Assembly (NCBI GenBank): GCA_035041965.1
Contig: JAPYMA010002957.1
Location: 62,001 to 126,000, forward strand
Reading direction: 5' to 3'
DNA: 64,000 nucleotides
Source of the DNA: Anisakis pegreffii
Taxonomy: Eukaryota > Nematoda > Chromadorea > Rhabditida > Anisakidae
Shown piece by piece: positions 13,743 through 25,302 of the stretch (positions within the stretch are counted from its first letter, which is position 1; each line of letters begins with the position of its first letter). Below the pieces are notes generated by a model that ran no database searches, was not told where the DNA came from, and saw only the letters and a program-made list of their open reading frames with translations. The translations under genes and the position numbers were made by a program.

Positions 13743-16013
13743 AATTGGACGTTCTTGTTTGGGTGCTTAGTTGTATTTGATTTGTTGTTAATTAGTTTTC
13801 ATTTATTGGATAATGATTTGTTTTTATCATTTATTCTATACGAGCGATTAATTCAGTCTTCGACTACTTCCTCTGCATAAATTTTTTCGAATTTCTGCTG
13901 TCAGAATTTTTATTTTTTCCTCACAACGAAGACTTTTGACTCACGATGAACTTATAGTGAAAATGAATATGCAGGCGATATGAAGAAGATCATGCTCGTG
14001 CGGAGGTGGTGGTGTTCGATATGTGTTGAAGCATTTGTAAATTTCAGAATTTTATTCTTCAGATAGACTGGAATAATAGGTATCAGCACAGTGGAGTGGA
14101 TGTACTGAATATTCTCAAGAATCATTCAATATTGCGTATTAAGCATAGTAACAATAGTGTGTTACGAAATTTTATTTGTTTTCGAACATCTTTTAAGCAT
14201 CACTGCAACTGATTGTGAATTATGCACGTATATGAAAGGGAATGACGAAATAATATCATAGCAGTATTGTTTCCTTAATGATACTATCAGTCAGATAATA
14301 TGGATTGTCTGCAAAGTATTTCATATTGTATTTATTAATTGGTTACATTGTTATCATTTTTGACTGCACTGCGGGTATTATCATTATTTGTGCATTGTTA
14401 ATCTCCTCGACGGTCGTGTTCAGTTTGACGACACTCCATTTGTTTTTGCTTGTCTCATGAAAATGTTATGGTGGATATGTGAAACCATGAGCGGATATTA
14501 TTTTTGCGATTCAGTTCAACTGCAATTTCGAAGAAAACGAAACGGAAAAAAAGACGGCAAGATTTTTGGTTGTATCTTTTATATGCAGCAATTATCGTCG
14601 AGAGTAAACTTTCCCCATTCTATTTTGAAATATAATATTATTCCAAAAATATCTTTATGTTTGTGCATTATTTTTCTGTTATCTGTTTGTATTTTTGTGC
14701 ACGATTGTTTCTGTCAATAATTTGGAATAGAATGCGATTGGTATTAATTGCAGCAGCAAAACCCTCAAAAGAATATCAACGATAAGGCTGATTAGAAGAG
14801 TATGAAAATATTATCTTGAAATATTGTTGCCTTCGTTCTATTTATTTAAAAAATTGAGAATATATTGACTATCGAGTGAGAATGAATCATGTATTCACGT
14901 CTCACTCTCGGTGTTGTTGCTATTATATGTATTTGATTGTTCCTTTTTTGAAATGTACATTGTCCACCTTATATTTGTATTTTTTAAATCATTTTTGAAA
15001 CTTCTTCCATCGAAATGTGTTCGTTGAATTTTTTCAAATTTGTTTATTTCAATGTTTTGTTCGGCGATCACTTACAATAAAATTTCATTCAACTGCAACG
15101 TTTTTCTGACATCTTCCTCAATCGCGTTCTCGATTCACGAGTCACTCCAACGAAAATGTACAAAGTTTGTGCATTCAACGATGATACAACACAAACAAAA
15201 AACGACCTATAAAAACCGTTGTTGAATCACCAATTTTTGACGGTGCTATGTGAATGCGCAACAACGTTTATCCATTCTGTCACATCACTAAATTAGTGGT
15301 GGCATCCGAACGAGATTTCAATTCAGTCGGAATCCAACTGAAACAACTTTTCAACACTTCGATAGTCGTAATTCCGACGGAATTTCGGAATTCTTCTGTT
15401 GGAACCCGACCGAATCCACATTTTCAGATTCCGACATTTGCAATTCCGACCGAAACTTAAAATTCCGAATCTCGAAATTCCGACCTAAATTTGACGAATT
15501 TTTTTAACCGAACGTCGGTCTGATGCCATCCTTATTACTAATGCAATATGATATAAGCATTGCTTATGACACACTATATATGGTACAGAGTACGGTATTC
15601 ACCTAGGACGGTGATTGGCTTGAGTTGGGTGGCAGAAATCGACAGTGTTTCGCTTAACTGCGAACAAATTTTTGTTCTTCACATTCGCAATATTCGTTCA
15701 ATAGCAATTCTTCAACAACGCACGTCTAATTCTCATTTATTACGCTTATTTTGTTCTAAATTAATTATTTGATTCATTCCATTTACTTATGAATTTGTTC
15801 ATTTACTAATTTATTTACTTGTTCCGAAAGAAGGGAGACAGGCAAATTGCGACTTGTATTCGTGGAATATTTTTTGTTTAAATCGTATTTTTTGTGTTCT
15901 TTTTCTTATTGTTACGTTTTTACGGCTCAAGGTGTAGATTTTATTTTTCATTGTTGCAATGAAATTTGAAATTTTGAACTTGTTGACACATTCAAGACAG
16001 TGAATGACGTGCG
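13743..16013. other. intergenic region between TRPN and the next gene
   Basis: I find no exon that chains with a neighbour. Short open frames here have no recognisable protein pattern. The stretch is AT-rich with T-runs and contains one small inverted-repeat element (15299-15531, listed separately). The TRPN 3' UTR must lie just after 13742, but no clean AATAAA is evident in the first few hundred bases. Confidence 0.5.
15299..15531. mobile_element. short inverted-repeat (MITE-like) element, GGCATC-ended
   Basis: The left end reads GTGGCATCCGAACG and the right end, reverse-complemented, reads GGATGGCATCAGACCG. The body is studded with ATTCCGA/TCGGAAT motifs. A second element with the same ends and the same internal motif lies at 35607-35770, which supports a mobile family. 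No convincing target-site duplication is seen, so the superfamily is unknown. Confidence 0.5.
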
Positions 16014-19000
16014 ATGTCGTTTGTTGAACACGGTGGCCAAGAGGACAGTGTGGAGAGTATGGAGGAATTAAGAAAGAGGCTGGAAGCAGCTGAACGAGAG
16101 AAGCTGGAATTGAAATCGAATTTGGATTTGGTTGTTAAGCGTAATCAGGAAATGCTCGAACGACCCGCAAATAGACAAGTATCATATCTAAATTTCTTTC
16201 AGTCATTCTGCTCTTTTATTCCATCAATATCCACCGCAATAACGGTACGCATAAGATTGATGAATAGCTAATAAAACTCACCAAAAAATTCAGGCATATC
16301 AACGAGATTTGTGCCATAAATTCACAGCATTCGTGCAGAATCGACTGAGATTTCATCGTGCACTGGAACGAGTTTGTGCTGAGGTGAGCTTCTATCCATT
16401 ATGCGATTATTGATACTCATTTATTTGTTCATTTCTGTACTCAGAATGCAGTTACAAGTTGTTTCGAGTATATTGCTTTACTGTATGTGAATTCACCTTC
16501 TGCTTCCATCACTATCTCTTCAGCTCAACTAATAGTTCGGGAAAGATCCATCCTTCTCATCTTTGCCCGATCGATTAATTTGGTTTCTTCAGAGGCATCG
16601 ACCCTACTGTTCGTTTATGCCAATAATTATGAAATATAGTTCTCATGTAACACTGATACCCAAATATAATGCCCCTTACATTTTCGTTTTATATATTTTT
16701 GGTGACAATATGATCGCTCAATTGAGGGTTGATTACAATTCAGTGTAAATCTACCCGAAAACAAGCAAACGTAATGTCTGCTGGCGTTGCTACTGTTGGC
16801 CTTCTCGCTTCTATACAACGTACTGCTCAATATTTAGGTAATTTTTTAAACACTTATTTCGATGAAAGATCTTAAATCTAGAGTAGAGAGCGATGTGAAG
16901 AAAGGAGAGGATGTCAGAGGTATGCTCTGTAGTGGAGCTGTCGATTTGTCTGGTGCCTTCATCATCTAATTTCGTATCAGGATCGTTTGTATCTGTTGGT
17001 GCGATAGCGTTGAACACATATATTGGCTGGAAGAGCGATCGGGATGAAGCGGAATGCATTAGACAATTACGTATCCTTGAAGAGACTGATTTGAAGATGG
17101 TGGGAATCCTTTTGAATGCGTACGATGAATTTTGCGTCACATTCAAGGTATTCAGTGAGTCAAATTTAGTTTTCGTTTATTTCATCGACTTTCTTGTGAA
17201 CATTGCAAATTTCACATTCAGCTAGCCTGGAAAAGTTTCAGTTTTGTCCGTTTACTTCCGTTCATTCATCAGTTTCTTGTTCGTCAGTCAATTTGCTCAT
17301 TGTGACGGCTAGGGATTGATTATGGGTATATGTGGGTACCTTGTCTTGACTTGTAGCCGTCAGATAACAATTTATAAAGATAAATTGGTAATAAAGTAAT
17401 GATTAACAAAACAGTTCAACAATAGACGAATTACGGAGATAATATAATATTACTTCAATAAAAAGGAGAAATTGGAAGATTATCAAGTGATTACAGTAAA
17501 ACGAAATATTATTCTTAACGAAACGATATCCTCAATGTGGTCTCAACTAGCTTAAATAGCTCAATGATGAATGAATCACTTAACAGAACCAACAGATCGC
17601 CGACGTTGATGGTTGAGTTGAATTGTCCAACGAAGTCGATTGTAATTTATTGATGAAGATAATTTGCTTACTTGATTTGGGAAATTATTTAATTAGGCCG
17701 GCCTGTGCGTTCAATTGTTTGCTTTGTTGATTCGTTATGGGTTGGAGTGCGATTGATTTGGGAGGGATGTTTGGGAAAGGAACTTGGGTTTTGACCTTAT
17801 TTATATATTTGGGACAGGATGTGGAAATTTGGAGGTGCACTCTTTAATTACGACCTTAACTCCTTTGAGATTGGATGAGGGTAATTAGGTGGTTGTGGGG
17901 TTTGAGAAATTCACGGAGCTTGATCCGAACGACGACCACGAGTTGATTTGAACTGTTCGCGCTTATTCACAAAGAAATGACACAATTACGACACACTACA
18001 GTTTGAGATCTGGTGATTGGGATTGAATTTGATTTGGTTTGATTTATTGGATTTGGGACTTGAAGGCTTGGTCGTTGATTTGCTTGGATTGAAATATCGT
18101 CTTCGATTTGCCTTTCCAGACCTCAAACTTGGGTAATTAAACCCTTGTAATTACAACGATAACAACACGACTACGCGATTTACTACGACTACGTGACCTA
18201 TTGTGAACTAAGTTTAGTAGCTAAACAAATACGAACTATTGTAATTGAAACGAAATAAGAAACGAGAAACAAATTGTGGTGTGCTAGAATGAAAGGTAAA
18301 TGAGATACAATTTGTAAAACGAAATAATAATTTGTGAAGAGATTGGTCGAGCAACCGACTGCTACGAATGTGGGTGAGCATTGATTCAAGCAAATATTAT
18401 GAAAGGATTGTGGTGTAAGATTTGAGATAAGATAAGATGAGATAAGAGGCATAAGGTGTTGGTTAGGTGCATGATGTGGTGTTGTAATTTGTAATGATGT
18501 GATATTTTGTGTAGATTTATTATAGTGACGTGATTTTGTATGATGTGATATTTTTGCGACAGTCTAGTCGCAACACTCATATTCGTGTGACCATTAACAT
18601 ACTGAATTCTGAGAGGTTCGAAAAGCTCCTGGATTCTGGGAAGCATTAACCTTATTCCGAAAAATCAATCCAAATGAATAAATGACACCATACGGAAACC
18701 TTTAAAAATAATGCGAACGCAAACAACTGTACGATGCAAGTTTGAAGACGTTTTTGTGTTATTGTTTTTGTTTTGAATTAAAGATCCCAAAAGAAATCGG
18801 TGATGAAGACGTGATGCGATTACACCTCGACACAGTTTGTTCATCGATGATCTCGTTCGTTGATGGATACAACACTGGCGACCTGTCATCAACTCCAGTA
18901 GCTCTGCCAGATCTGGAACGCCTCTTAAAATATGGTTTTGAAAATGCAATCCTTCCGGTTCTTGCCCATATTGGTAATTCGAACGTTCCCGAACTGCTCA

Positions 19001-19434
19001 ATCTATACTCCACTCTGGTTTGCGTTAATCATTTGAATGTATTTTTCGTTTCACAAAAAATTTTAGAATGTTTATTTAGTTTGTAAATTATAGGCACATA
19101 CCAATTCGTACTTATCGTCCTTAATGCACTTATCAGTTCAGTATCGTGCATAATTGCACTACTCCTTCAAAAACATGTATGAATGCTATTCTTCGAGTGT
19201 AAACTGCGAATGTTTCAGTCGGACGCCGCCTCCTTAACAGTATCAGGTGCTGAAAGTGCGAACGATATTTTGAAAGCAATTTGCGGCTTAGTTCATGGAT
19301 TTTGCGTTGTGAACGCTTTATTTGATCTGTGGAATGGATCCGAATCAGATGCTATTAAACGAATGCGGTCGTTTATTGAGCAACAAAAACATGAGCTGGA
19401 ATTGTTTCAGTCTGCTGTTGAAGCAGTGAACTGA
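16014..19434 (+). CDS. unrecognised 321-residue protein with coiled coil and hydrophobic glycine-rich centre
   Basis: Six exons join in phase: 16014-16178, 16294-16383, 16744-16837, 16981-17147, 18784-19017 and 19219-19434, ending in TGA. The phase agreement at all five junctions and the lack of stops make the gene credible. Residues ~14-50 are charged and heptad-like (EELRKRLEAAEREKLELK), suggesting a coiled coil. Residues ~90-130 are hydrophobic and small-residue rich (MSAGVATVGLLASIQ, then FVSVGAIALNTYIGW), possibly membrane-interacting. The C-terminal half looks helical and soluble and ends FIEQQKHELELFQSAVEAVN. I do not recognise the family; an apolipoprotein-L-like helical protein is only a loose resemblance. 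The start ATG lies just after an AG (CAAGACAG at 15993-16000), which would suit trans-splicing. Intron 4 carries a solo LTR. The acceptor at 18784 is AAG. Confidence 0.8.
17301..18575. mobile_element. solo LTR with 5-bp target-site duplication
   Basis: The element begins TGTGACGGCTAG and ends GTCTAGTCGCAACA, so it has the TG...CA ends of a retrotransposon long terminal repeat. It is flanked on both sides by CTCAT (17296-17300 and 18576-18580), a 5-bp target-site duplication. The 1,275-bp body has no open frame with protein character, and no second LTR or internal region is present, so it is read as a solo LTR left by recombination between two LTRs. It lies inside intron 4 (17148-18783) of the preceding gene. 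The lineage (BEL/Pao or Gypsy) cannot be decided from the LTR alone, and the orientation is unknown. Confidence 0.75.
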
Positions 19435-19592
19435 ACCATTGAAACAATATTGCAGCTCACATTCTAGCGCCGACTTGTTCAGTGGATGATTGTGCGAATA
19501 ATCATCATGGGCGCGTTAAATGAGCCATCAAGCCAGAGCTAAGATAACCAACACAAAATACAATCTGTCGGATACTCATCTTATCTTTAGAT

Positions 19593-19897
19593 CAGGGTTT
19601 CTCAACCAGGGATGGTTGCACCCGTTGGGTATGCGAAATATTATTGCAGGGGTGCGAGGTAACATTTTATTTGAAGTAGATGAGGGTGGATTGCAACGCA
19701 TACATGTGAATAAAGTAAGCGATGCGGACTTTAATGTATATATTTTTGAGAAGGCTAGAACGTGCTTTGATGGTGTACACATATCTACACTACAGACATT
19801 AAATGTAGTGGATGACAGATGTTGTGAGGAGTTCAAGGATATCTTAAAGTTTTCTAATTGTAAGGAATGTGGGCGAAAAAAAGGTTGAGAACCGCTG
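19593..19897. mobile_element. non-autonomous hAT-type element, 305 bp
   Basis: The ends are CAGGGTTTCTCAACC on the left and GGTTGAGAACCGCTG on the right, which form the classic imperfect inverted repeat of hAT-superfamily elements. It is flanked by CTTTAGAT (19585-19592) and CTTCAGAT (19898-19905), an 8-bp duplication with one mismatch that fits the hAT nTnnnnAn preference. An open frame runs through it but has no match I recognise, so it is treated as a non-autonomous remnant. Confidence 0.8.
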
Positions 19898-20315
19898 CTT
19901 CAGATAGGTCCCGTGTGTCATATGATAATGAAAGTAATTGTAATTGTAAATATATGTGCTCATTTTTATCACAAACAGTTTTGTTCTAATTGCAGACGGT
20001 ATTCAGGCAAAACGGGTAACTTCGGCGGTATAGGCTTAAGCTTTTCTCTCTAGCAAGAATGCCTTCTTGAAAGCAAATTCCTGCCACGTATTCAGCTGAA
20101 TTGTTCATTTGTTCATCTTTCTTTATTCAGATAATTTTTTGTTCGTGAATTTTCAGACCAATTTGCTCACAGTAGGTAGATGGATGTGCTGATCAATCGC
20201 TTTACGTGGCAAAAATTGTTGACACGTGTTTATGCGTTCGAAATTTGATATTCATTAATACCTAATGTGATTCTTCTCATTATTCTCGTCAGTTTCTAAC
20301 GGTTATTATCAAAAT

Positions 20316-20617
20316 TCTGGTCATTATAATGTTATGCCGATCCTTACGTTGCATTGTTTTTTTAAAAATCATAATCCTTGTGGTCAGAGAATATTTCTCA
20401 GCGATTTTGTGTCCATATTGATATAGGTTTGCACAAAGAATGTTTTCTTTAGAGATAATGGTAATATCTGGTCATTATAATGTTATGCCGATCCTTATGT
20501 CGTGTTGTTTTTATCGTAATAGTCTTGATCAGAGAATATTTCATCGGTGATTTTGTGCCCATACTGGTGAAATTTTTATATAAGAATGTCCTCAATAATA
20601 CTAACGTTTAATATTGC
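20316..20617. repeat. tandem duplication, ~151-bp period
   Basis: The string TCTGGTCATTATAATGTTAT starts at 20316 and again at 20467. Similarity continues through CAGAGAATATTTC and GATTTTGTG(T/C)CCATA in both copies. The two units are diverged by point changes and small indels, so the duplication is not recent. It lies in intergenic DNA and has no coding signal. Confidence 0.7.
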
Positions 20618-21867
20618 GTTCGTTCTGTGAACATTATCGATAGTAATAATTTTTTGTTAGTACTTATTTGTGTTTTTGGCAACTCCAGATGTTAATATTT
20701 CGTCCATTGCACTGTGAATATGAAAATCGTGAACTTATGCACCTGCTGCTTCATAACTGAAATTTATTTTACGTGTTGCCGTTCAATTTGTTAATTCTTT
20801 TCAAACTGTGGAGATGAATACAACCAATGAGTTGATTTATTTGGAGTTAGAACTGTCAGAATGTCGCGAGATTAAACAGATCAAAGATTCTGGACAAGAA
20901 TTCGAATTGTATAATTCTTGCAAAATCCAACTATAACTCTGAGATATCACTGACTTGCAACAATTTGAGATGGCGTTATTTATTGATTTCGAATGCTTTT
21001 TGGTCTTTTCATTTATCACCTTCACAGTTCGAGTTCGAACGACCTTAGCTGCGTTTGCTACGTTATTTCGAAAACTTCAAATGAATGCTATTTTGTGGCA
21101 AGTAAAATAAAATTATTTTATGGGTGAAAATTTTTTTTTCATATGCTAAAGTTGTCGCTTTCATGCTAAACGCAATACTTTTATCAGTATTTGTTTTTCT
21201 TTTTTGCGTTCTTCATTTCGTAAATATTATAGAATTTTGACGATGAGAGAATTTTGGTTTTTATTCCTTTAATTGCAATGCGATACGTCTAACGTTTATA
21301 ACATAAAGGCCAAACGAAAACTTCAACGTCATCTGACATTAAAATCAAAAATGAACATTTATTCATATCAAACAGCTTCTTTGATCACATACGTTAGAGA
21401 CGAACCCAATGGCGCCTAGCCAGGATATTTCCGGGAAGGGAAGGGAAGGGGGGGAGAAAATAGTCTTTTCGAAAAATTAGCTGGATATTGGGTTGGATTT
21501 TTACGTTCGTTTTTTTCTTGCCCCCTCACTTTTACTCCTTATTTTTCCCACTTCCTTCTCACTTTCGTCCGCTATTTGGCGAACTTAAAAAGTGTCATAA
21601 TGTATGTGCCATTCGATCAGCTTGTTGTCTAAAATCTGTGAAGTGTAATTTTTTGTGATTCTTTAGATCGATCAACGAAAACGGGATTATCGCATAGTTG
21701 TTGTGTGCTATTATGCTATCGATGAATTGAATGGTCGGAAGCAATCAGTTGAGTAAATATTTTGCTTCATTTTGCTAACGACATATTGGTGAGATGCTGA
21801 GTGAGTGTTGATGATTACTGACCGAGGTATAAATAAAACAGTTTGGTGTGGTATATAATGACGAGCG

Positions 21868-23975
21868 ATGATGATGACATTGGCTAACATTAACCTTAAG
21901 AATAGCAGTCATCCCAGTGATGTGATTGATCCAAAAAATGATCACATTTATCAGGGTCATGTTGATAATACGAATATTTGCAATGGTAACGCTAGTGTTG
22001 AGTGCAGTCAAAACGGAGAGCTGCAAATGGAAGGTGTACTGATAGAGAGTGGTACGAAGTTATTGTTGAAACAACACCGCAACAATAAACAATTACGAAC
22101 CTCTGAATGGCCAATCAGACGTCTGCAGAAACCACACTTGAAAGAACTGGAAGAGTTATGCAAAGACGCATTCCCGATCAAATATCCCCATTGCTGGTAT
22201 GAGGAGGTGCTGAATGGTAAATTCATCACCTTTGGTATCTTTCATAATAATTACCTGGTGGCAGTTCTAGTTGCTGAATTGAAATTGCTGAATCAGTGCA
22301 ATGCTGAGGTTGGTTCTTTTCCATTATTACTCATAGTCAGTGTAGAGAGCGTTTTTATTCTCTGAATATTTACAATGTTCCGACTGATCCAGTTGGTTAA
22401 GTTTGTTCTAGTATAGTAATGTAAAGACAGACAGATACACACTTGTTGCCCTCACTCCTTTGGACATTAGCATGAAGTTGAGTGTTTGAATCAGGTTAGA
22501 ACAGGTTGGGATGTATACTGTTGGACATGGACGACGTTCGCAGATTGTCTGATTTTGAAATGCTGCGATGCAACGAACACTCTTCTAGGACAAGGACCTT
22601 TTATCTGATGGCTATCTTCCGGTGGTATACATTTTGAGTTTAGCCGTACGTTACGGCTTCAGAAGACTCGGATTGGCGTCACGTTTGCTCGAGTTTCTGC
22701 TCTCGAACGTCATTCAGAAGGCACCGTTCCCAAAAGCGGTCTACCTCCACGTTCTCTCAACCAATTATGGTGCTATTAACCTGTATAAACGTTATGGCTT
22801 TAGACATCATGCCACTTTGATGTTCGTTTCTTTCTTCTTCATTTCTCACTTACGAATAACCACTCAACTCGCTCACAATCGGCAATCGCTTCAGCGTTCA
22901 ATTCCGTTTTGAAATTAAACATAATCAAGCGATTGTTCGAAATCTGAGTATGCAGGTCGTGAATTGTTATCAAATGATCGCTTTATCGATTAGCGATACA
23001 AAAATGTTTTCATTATCGACAAACAAAAGAACGATGCAATCAATTTTTCGTGAAAACTAGCAGAATTGAAAGAGTTTTCCCCTGATGAAGTTCCATCCAA
23101 ATCAAGTCACCGTTTGAAGTAGATCACCGTTACGGTGAAATGAAGTTAGTGAATGAGTCACTTTCAGGGACATTCCAATAGAAAAATAAATAGTCGTAAC
23201 GCGTATACAAGTAACAATGCTTCAAAAAAATTCTGATAAAACGTCACCGGTAATGTGGATAGTACAAATATTAATCTATCAAATTGATGTTTATGTCGAA
23301 CAAATTTATTTTGAGTGATAGATCACTATGGAGTTTTGCATAGAACCAAAACATTCCCCTGGTATGCACACCTCATTACGGCCTACTGACTGAATTATTC
23401 GAATGATAACATCGTGAACATATCTCTGAAATCTTCCATGCATCCAATAGTGGTCTAGTGAATGTTGCTTGAAAATTAAGAGACATTATTAAACACTGAT
23501 CAAACGTTCGATCAAATCATATATCATTTGCATGTTTTGAGGCTGATTGTTTATTCCTTTCGCTGATCTTTTCATAGCAGTATTTTTCAATTTTCTTTTA
23601 TTCCACGACGTGTCTTTATGAAGATGCTTTTTTTCAATGTAACATTTCACAATAGTAATTTATTTTTCATGCTTACATTTAACGCACATTTAGCAAATTT
23701 CTCTCGCTCAATGAACAATAACAAAACCAAACAAAAGTCGATCAGTATCAATGATATGGATGAATGATTTTAAAGAAACAAATCAAAATTTCAGGAATTA
23801 TTATTTAATAAATGAAGTGTACAGTGATGGAATGACATTCGTTCTATATACAAATGGCACTAAAGCACCTTGCTCTCTCTATGAGATATGTAATGCACTC
23901 ACGGCTTATATTTGCTTCCCGTTCAGGATATTTCTACGACTTAGATTTTTCTTTATTCGCTTTCTTCATTGTTGA
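21868..23975 (+). CDS. naa-60: N-alpha-acetyltransferase 60 (NAA60), Golgi GNAT enzyme
   Basis: The product is expected to acetylate N-termini of membrane proteins on the cytosolic face of the Golgi. Three exons (21868-22308, 22589-22821, 23795-23975) join in phase to 284 residues. The GNAT fold starts near residue 78 ([18 protein letters not shown]), followed by [13 protein letters not shown]. The beta-4 strand VVYILSLAV and the acetyl-CoA loop RRLGLA (residues 172-177) come next, then [22 protein letters not shown], which tracks human NAA60 closely. The last exon gives [13 protein letters not shown] and a hydrophobic, basic C-terminus ([19 protein letters not shown]), matching the amphipathic membrane-binding tail of the family. 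The N-terminus is about 70 residues longer than in human; translation could instead begin at Met54. The symbol follows homology only. Confidence 0.9.
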
Positions 23976-24254
23976 GAGATATTTTAACGCCGCTTTCTTT
24001 TCGAAGTTTTCGTTTCTTAGTCACAATTTATATGTTTTGTTTGTATATAATATTCTTCAGTATGGCCACAAAAGAAGTGAAATTCAGAGTTGTTATTTGC
24101 CACTTTTCGGTTGATCAGTAAAGCAATATTGATTTTCGTATGGCTGGAGTGATTCAAAAAAAGTGAATGAAAAAAGTTGTTTTGTGAAATTGCCTCCGAT
24201 TTGAGATGGTTGCCATATTGTAACTTATATGGTGATAGGAATGATAGTCATAAC

Positions 24255-24433
24255 TAGTGTTCGTCGGGGAACGGGGTCCCCGTCGAGGACCCCGGCAGGG
24301 AACGCGGGGAGCGCTCTCCCCCCCGCGCAGTTTCCTCCCCGACTTTTTTGCGGGGACCTTCTCCCGTCCGTCCAATTTACTCCCCGCGGGACCCCCCCCC
24401 CTCGTGCAAAAAATTGCTCTTGGACGAACACTG
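24255..24433. mobile_element. GC-rich non-autonomous hAT-like element, 179 bp
   Basis: The ends are TAGTGTTCGTC and GACGAACACTG, an 11-bp inverted repeat with only the outermost base unpaired. It is flanked by a perfect 8-bp duplication, GTCATAAC at 24247-24254 and 24434-24441, which fits the hAT consensus nTnnnnAn. The interior is strikingly GC-rich (runs of C and G, CCCCGCGGGACC) in an AT-rich genome and has no coding potential. A diverged relative may lie at 39101-39280. Confidence 0.85.
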
Positions 24434-24828
24434 GTCATAACAGTCGACATTAATAACGAAAATTACATCAATAATAACAGTGACAATCATAACAACAATA
24501 ACATTAACAGTAATAGATATATGTATAGCTGAATTATGTGCGACCAGTTGGCTGAAAGTTTCGCGCAGCGCCATCCGAGCAGTGCCAACATTGTCACACC
24601 CGAAGTGTAGCAGTAACAGTAAACATAGAAGAGCAGTAGTAATGAATATGAACCACAACAACAACAGTGACGACAGCAGTGAATATCTCGACAAATATTC
24701 TCAATAAAATGAACGTTAAGGCAGTTTAGAGCGCATTTTGTTTGGCGCTGTGAGGCTTGCGACGTTCTCGGTCGAATTGTTGCTTTGTCCGAATTCTGAG
24801 GTCCTTTCCATTTCCTTAAAGTTGATTT

Positions 24829-25302
24829 TTGCTGCTCATTCATATGCATTTGATCACTTTAGATCAATTGATATTATACATTGCTATAGAAATATGGGTC
24901 TAATACTTCTCAGGTTTGCCCGGTAACATATTAATGTTTATACATCATTCGATTGAGCAGAATATCTGCTTTCTGCAAATGGAAATCTTGCCGAGAAATT
25001 CAGCCTCTGCGAGGAGATATAGCTATTTTCCTAATGCTATAGGGGTTGGCACATTCAAGCCTATCATACTCTCAGCTTTGACCAGTAACATATCAATTTC
25101 TTCACACTAGTCGATCGAGCAGAATCTCTGCATTCAGGAAAATATGTATTTTGTTGGGTGATTTTGCTTTGTTGAGGAGATACAGCAATTTTATTAAAGC
25201 TATCATCTCAACTAGCGCAATGCTGCTCATTCACATGCATTTGATCATTATAGATCAATTCATATTATACATTACTATAGAAATATAGGGTTAATACGTT
25301 CA
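24829..25302. repeat. diverged tandem/segmental repeat
   Basis: The segment GCTGCTCATTCATATGCATT (from 24829) recurs as GCTGCTCATTCACATGCATT (from 25222). It continues in both copies through TAGATCAATT(G/C)ATATTATACATT and CTATAGAAATA. Between them a second pair of units shares AACATAT(T/C)AAT, GAGCAGAAT(A/C)TCTGC and GAGGAGATA(T/C)AGC. This pattern indicates an array or nested duplication of a non-coding repeat. Confidence 0.6.

Larger units (their letters stand above)
19435..21867. other. intergenic region with repeats
   Basis: No gene is supported. The region contains a hAT-type short element (19593-19897) and a tandem duplication (20316-20617). The rest is AT-rich sequence with a small G-run near 21430-21460. 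An acceptor-like ATAAAACAG ending at 21841 lies 26 bases before the NAA60 start and could be its trans-splice site. Confidence 0.5.

Noticed and set aside
19520..19888. 122-codon plus-strand open frame
   Set aside because: It runs straight through the hAT element 19593-19897 including both inverted ends and has no recognisable protein pattern, so it is chance coding in a mobile element.
24154..24532. Overlapping open frames rich in P, R and G
   Set aside because: They arise from the GC-rich element at 24255-24433; all frames on both strands are open there because of base composition.
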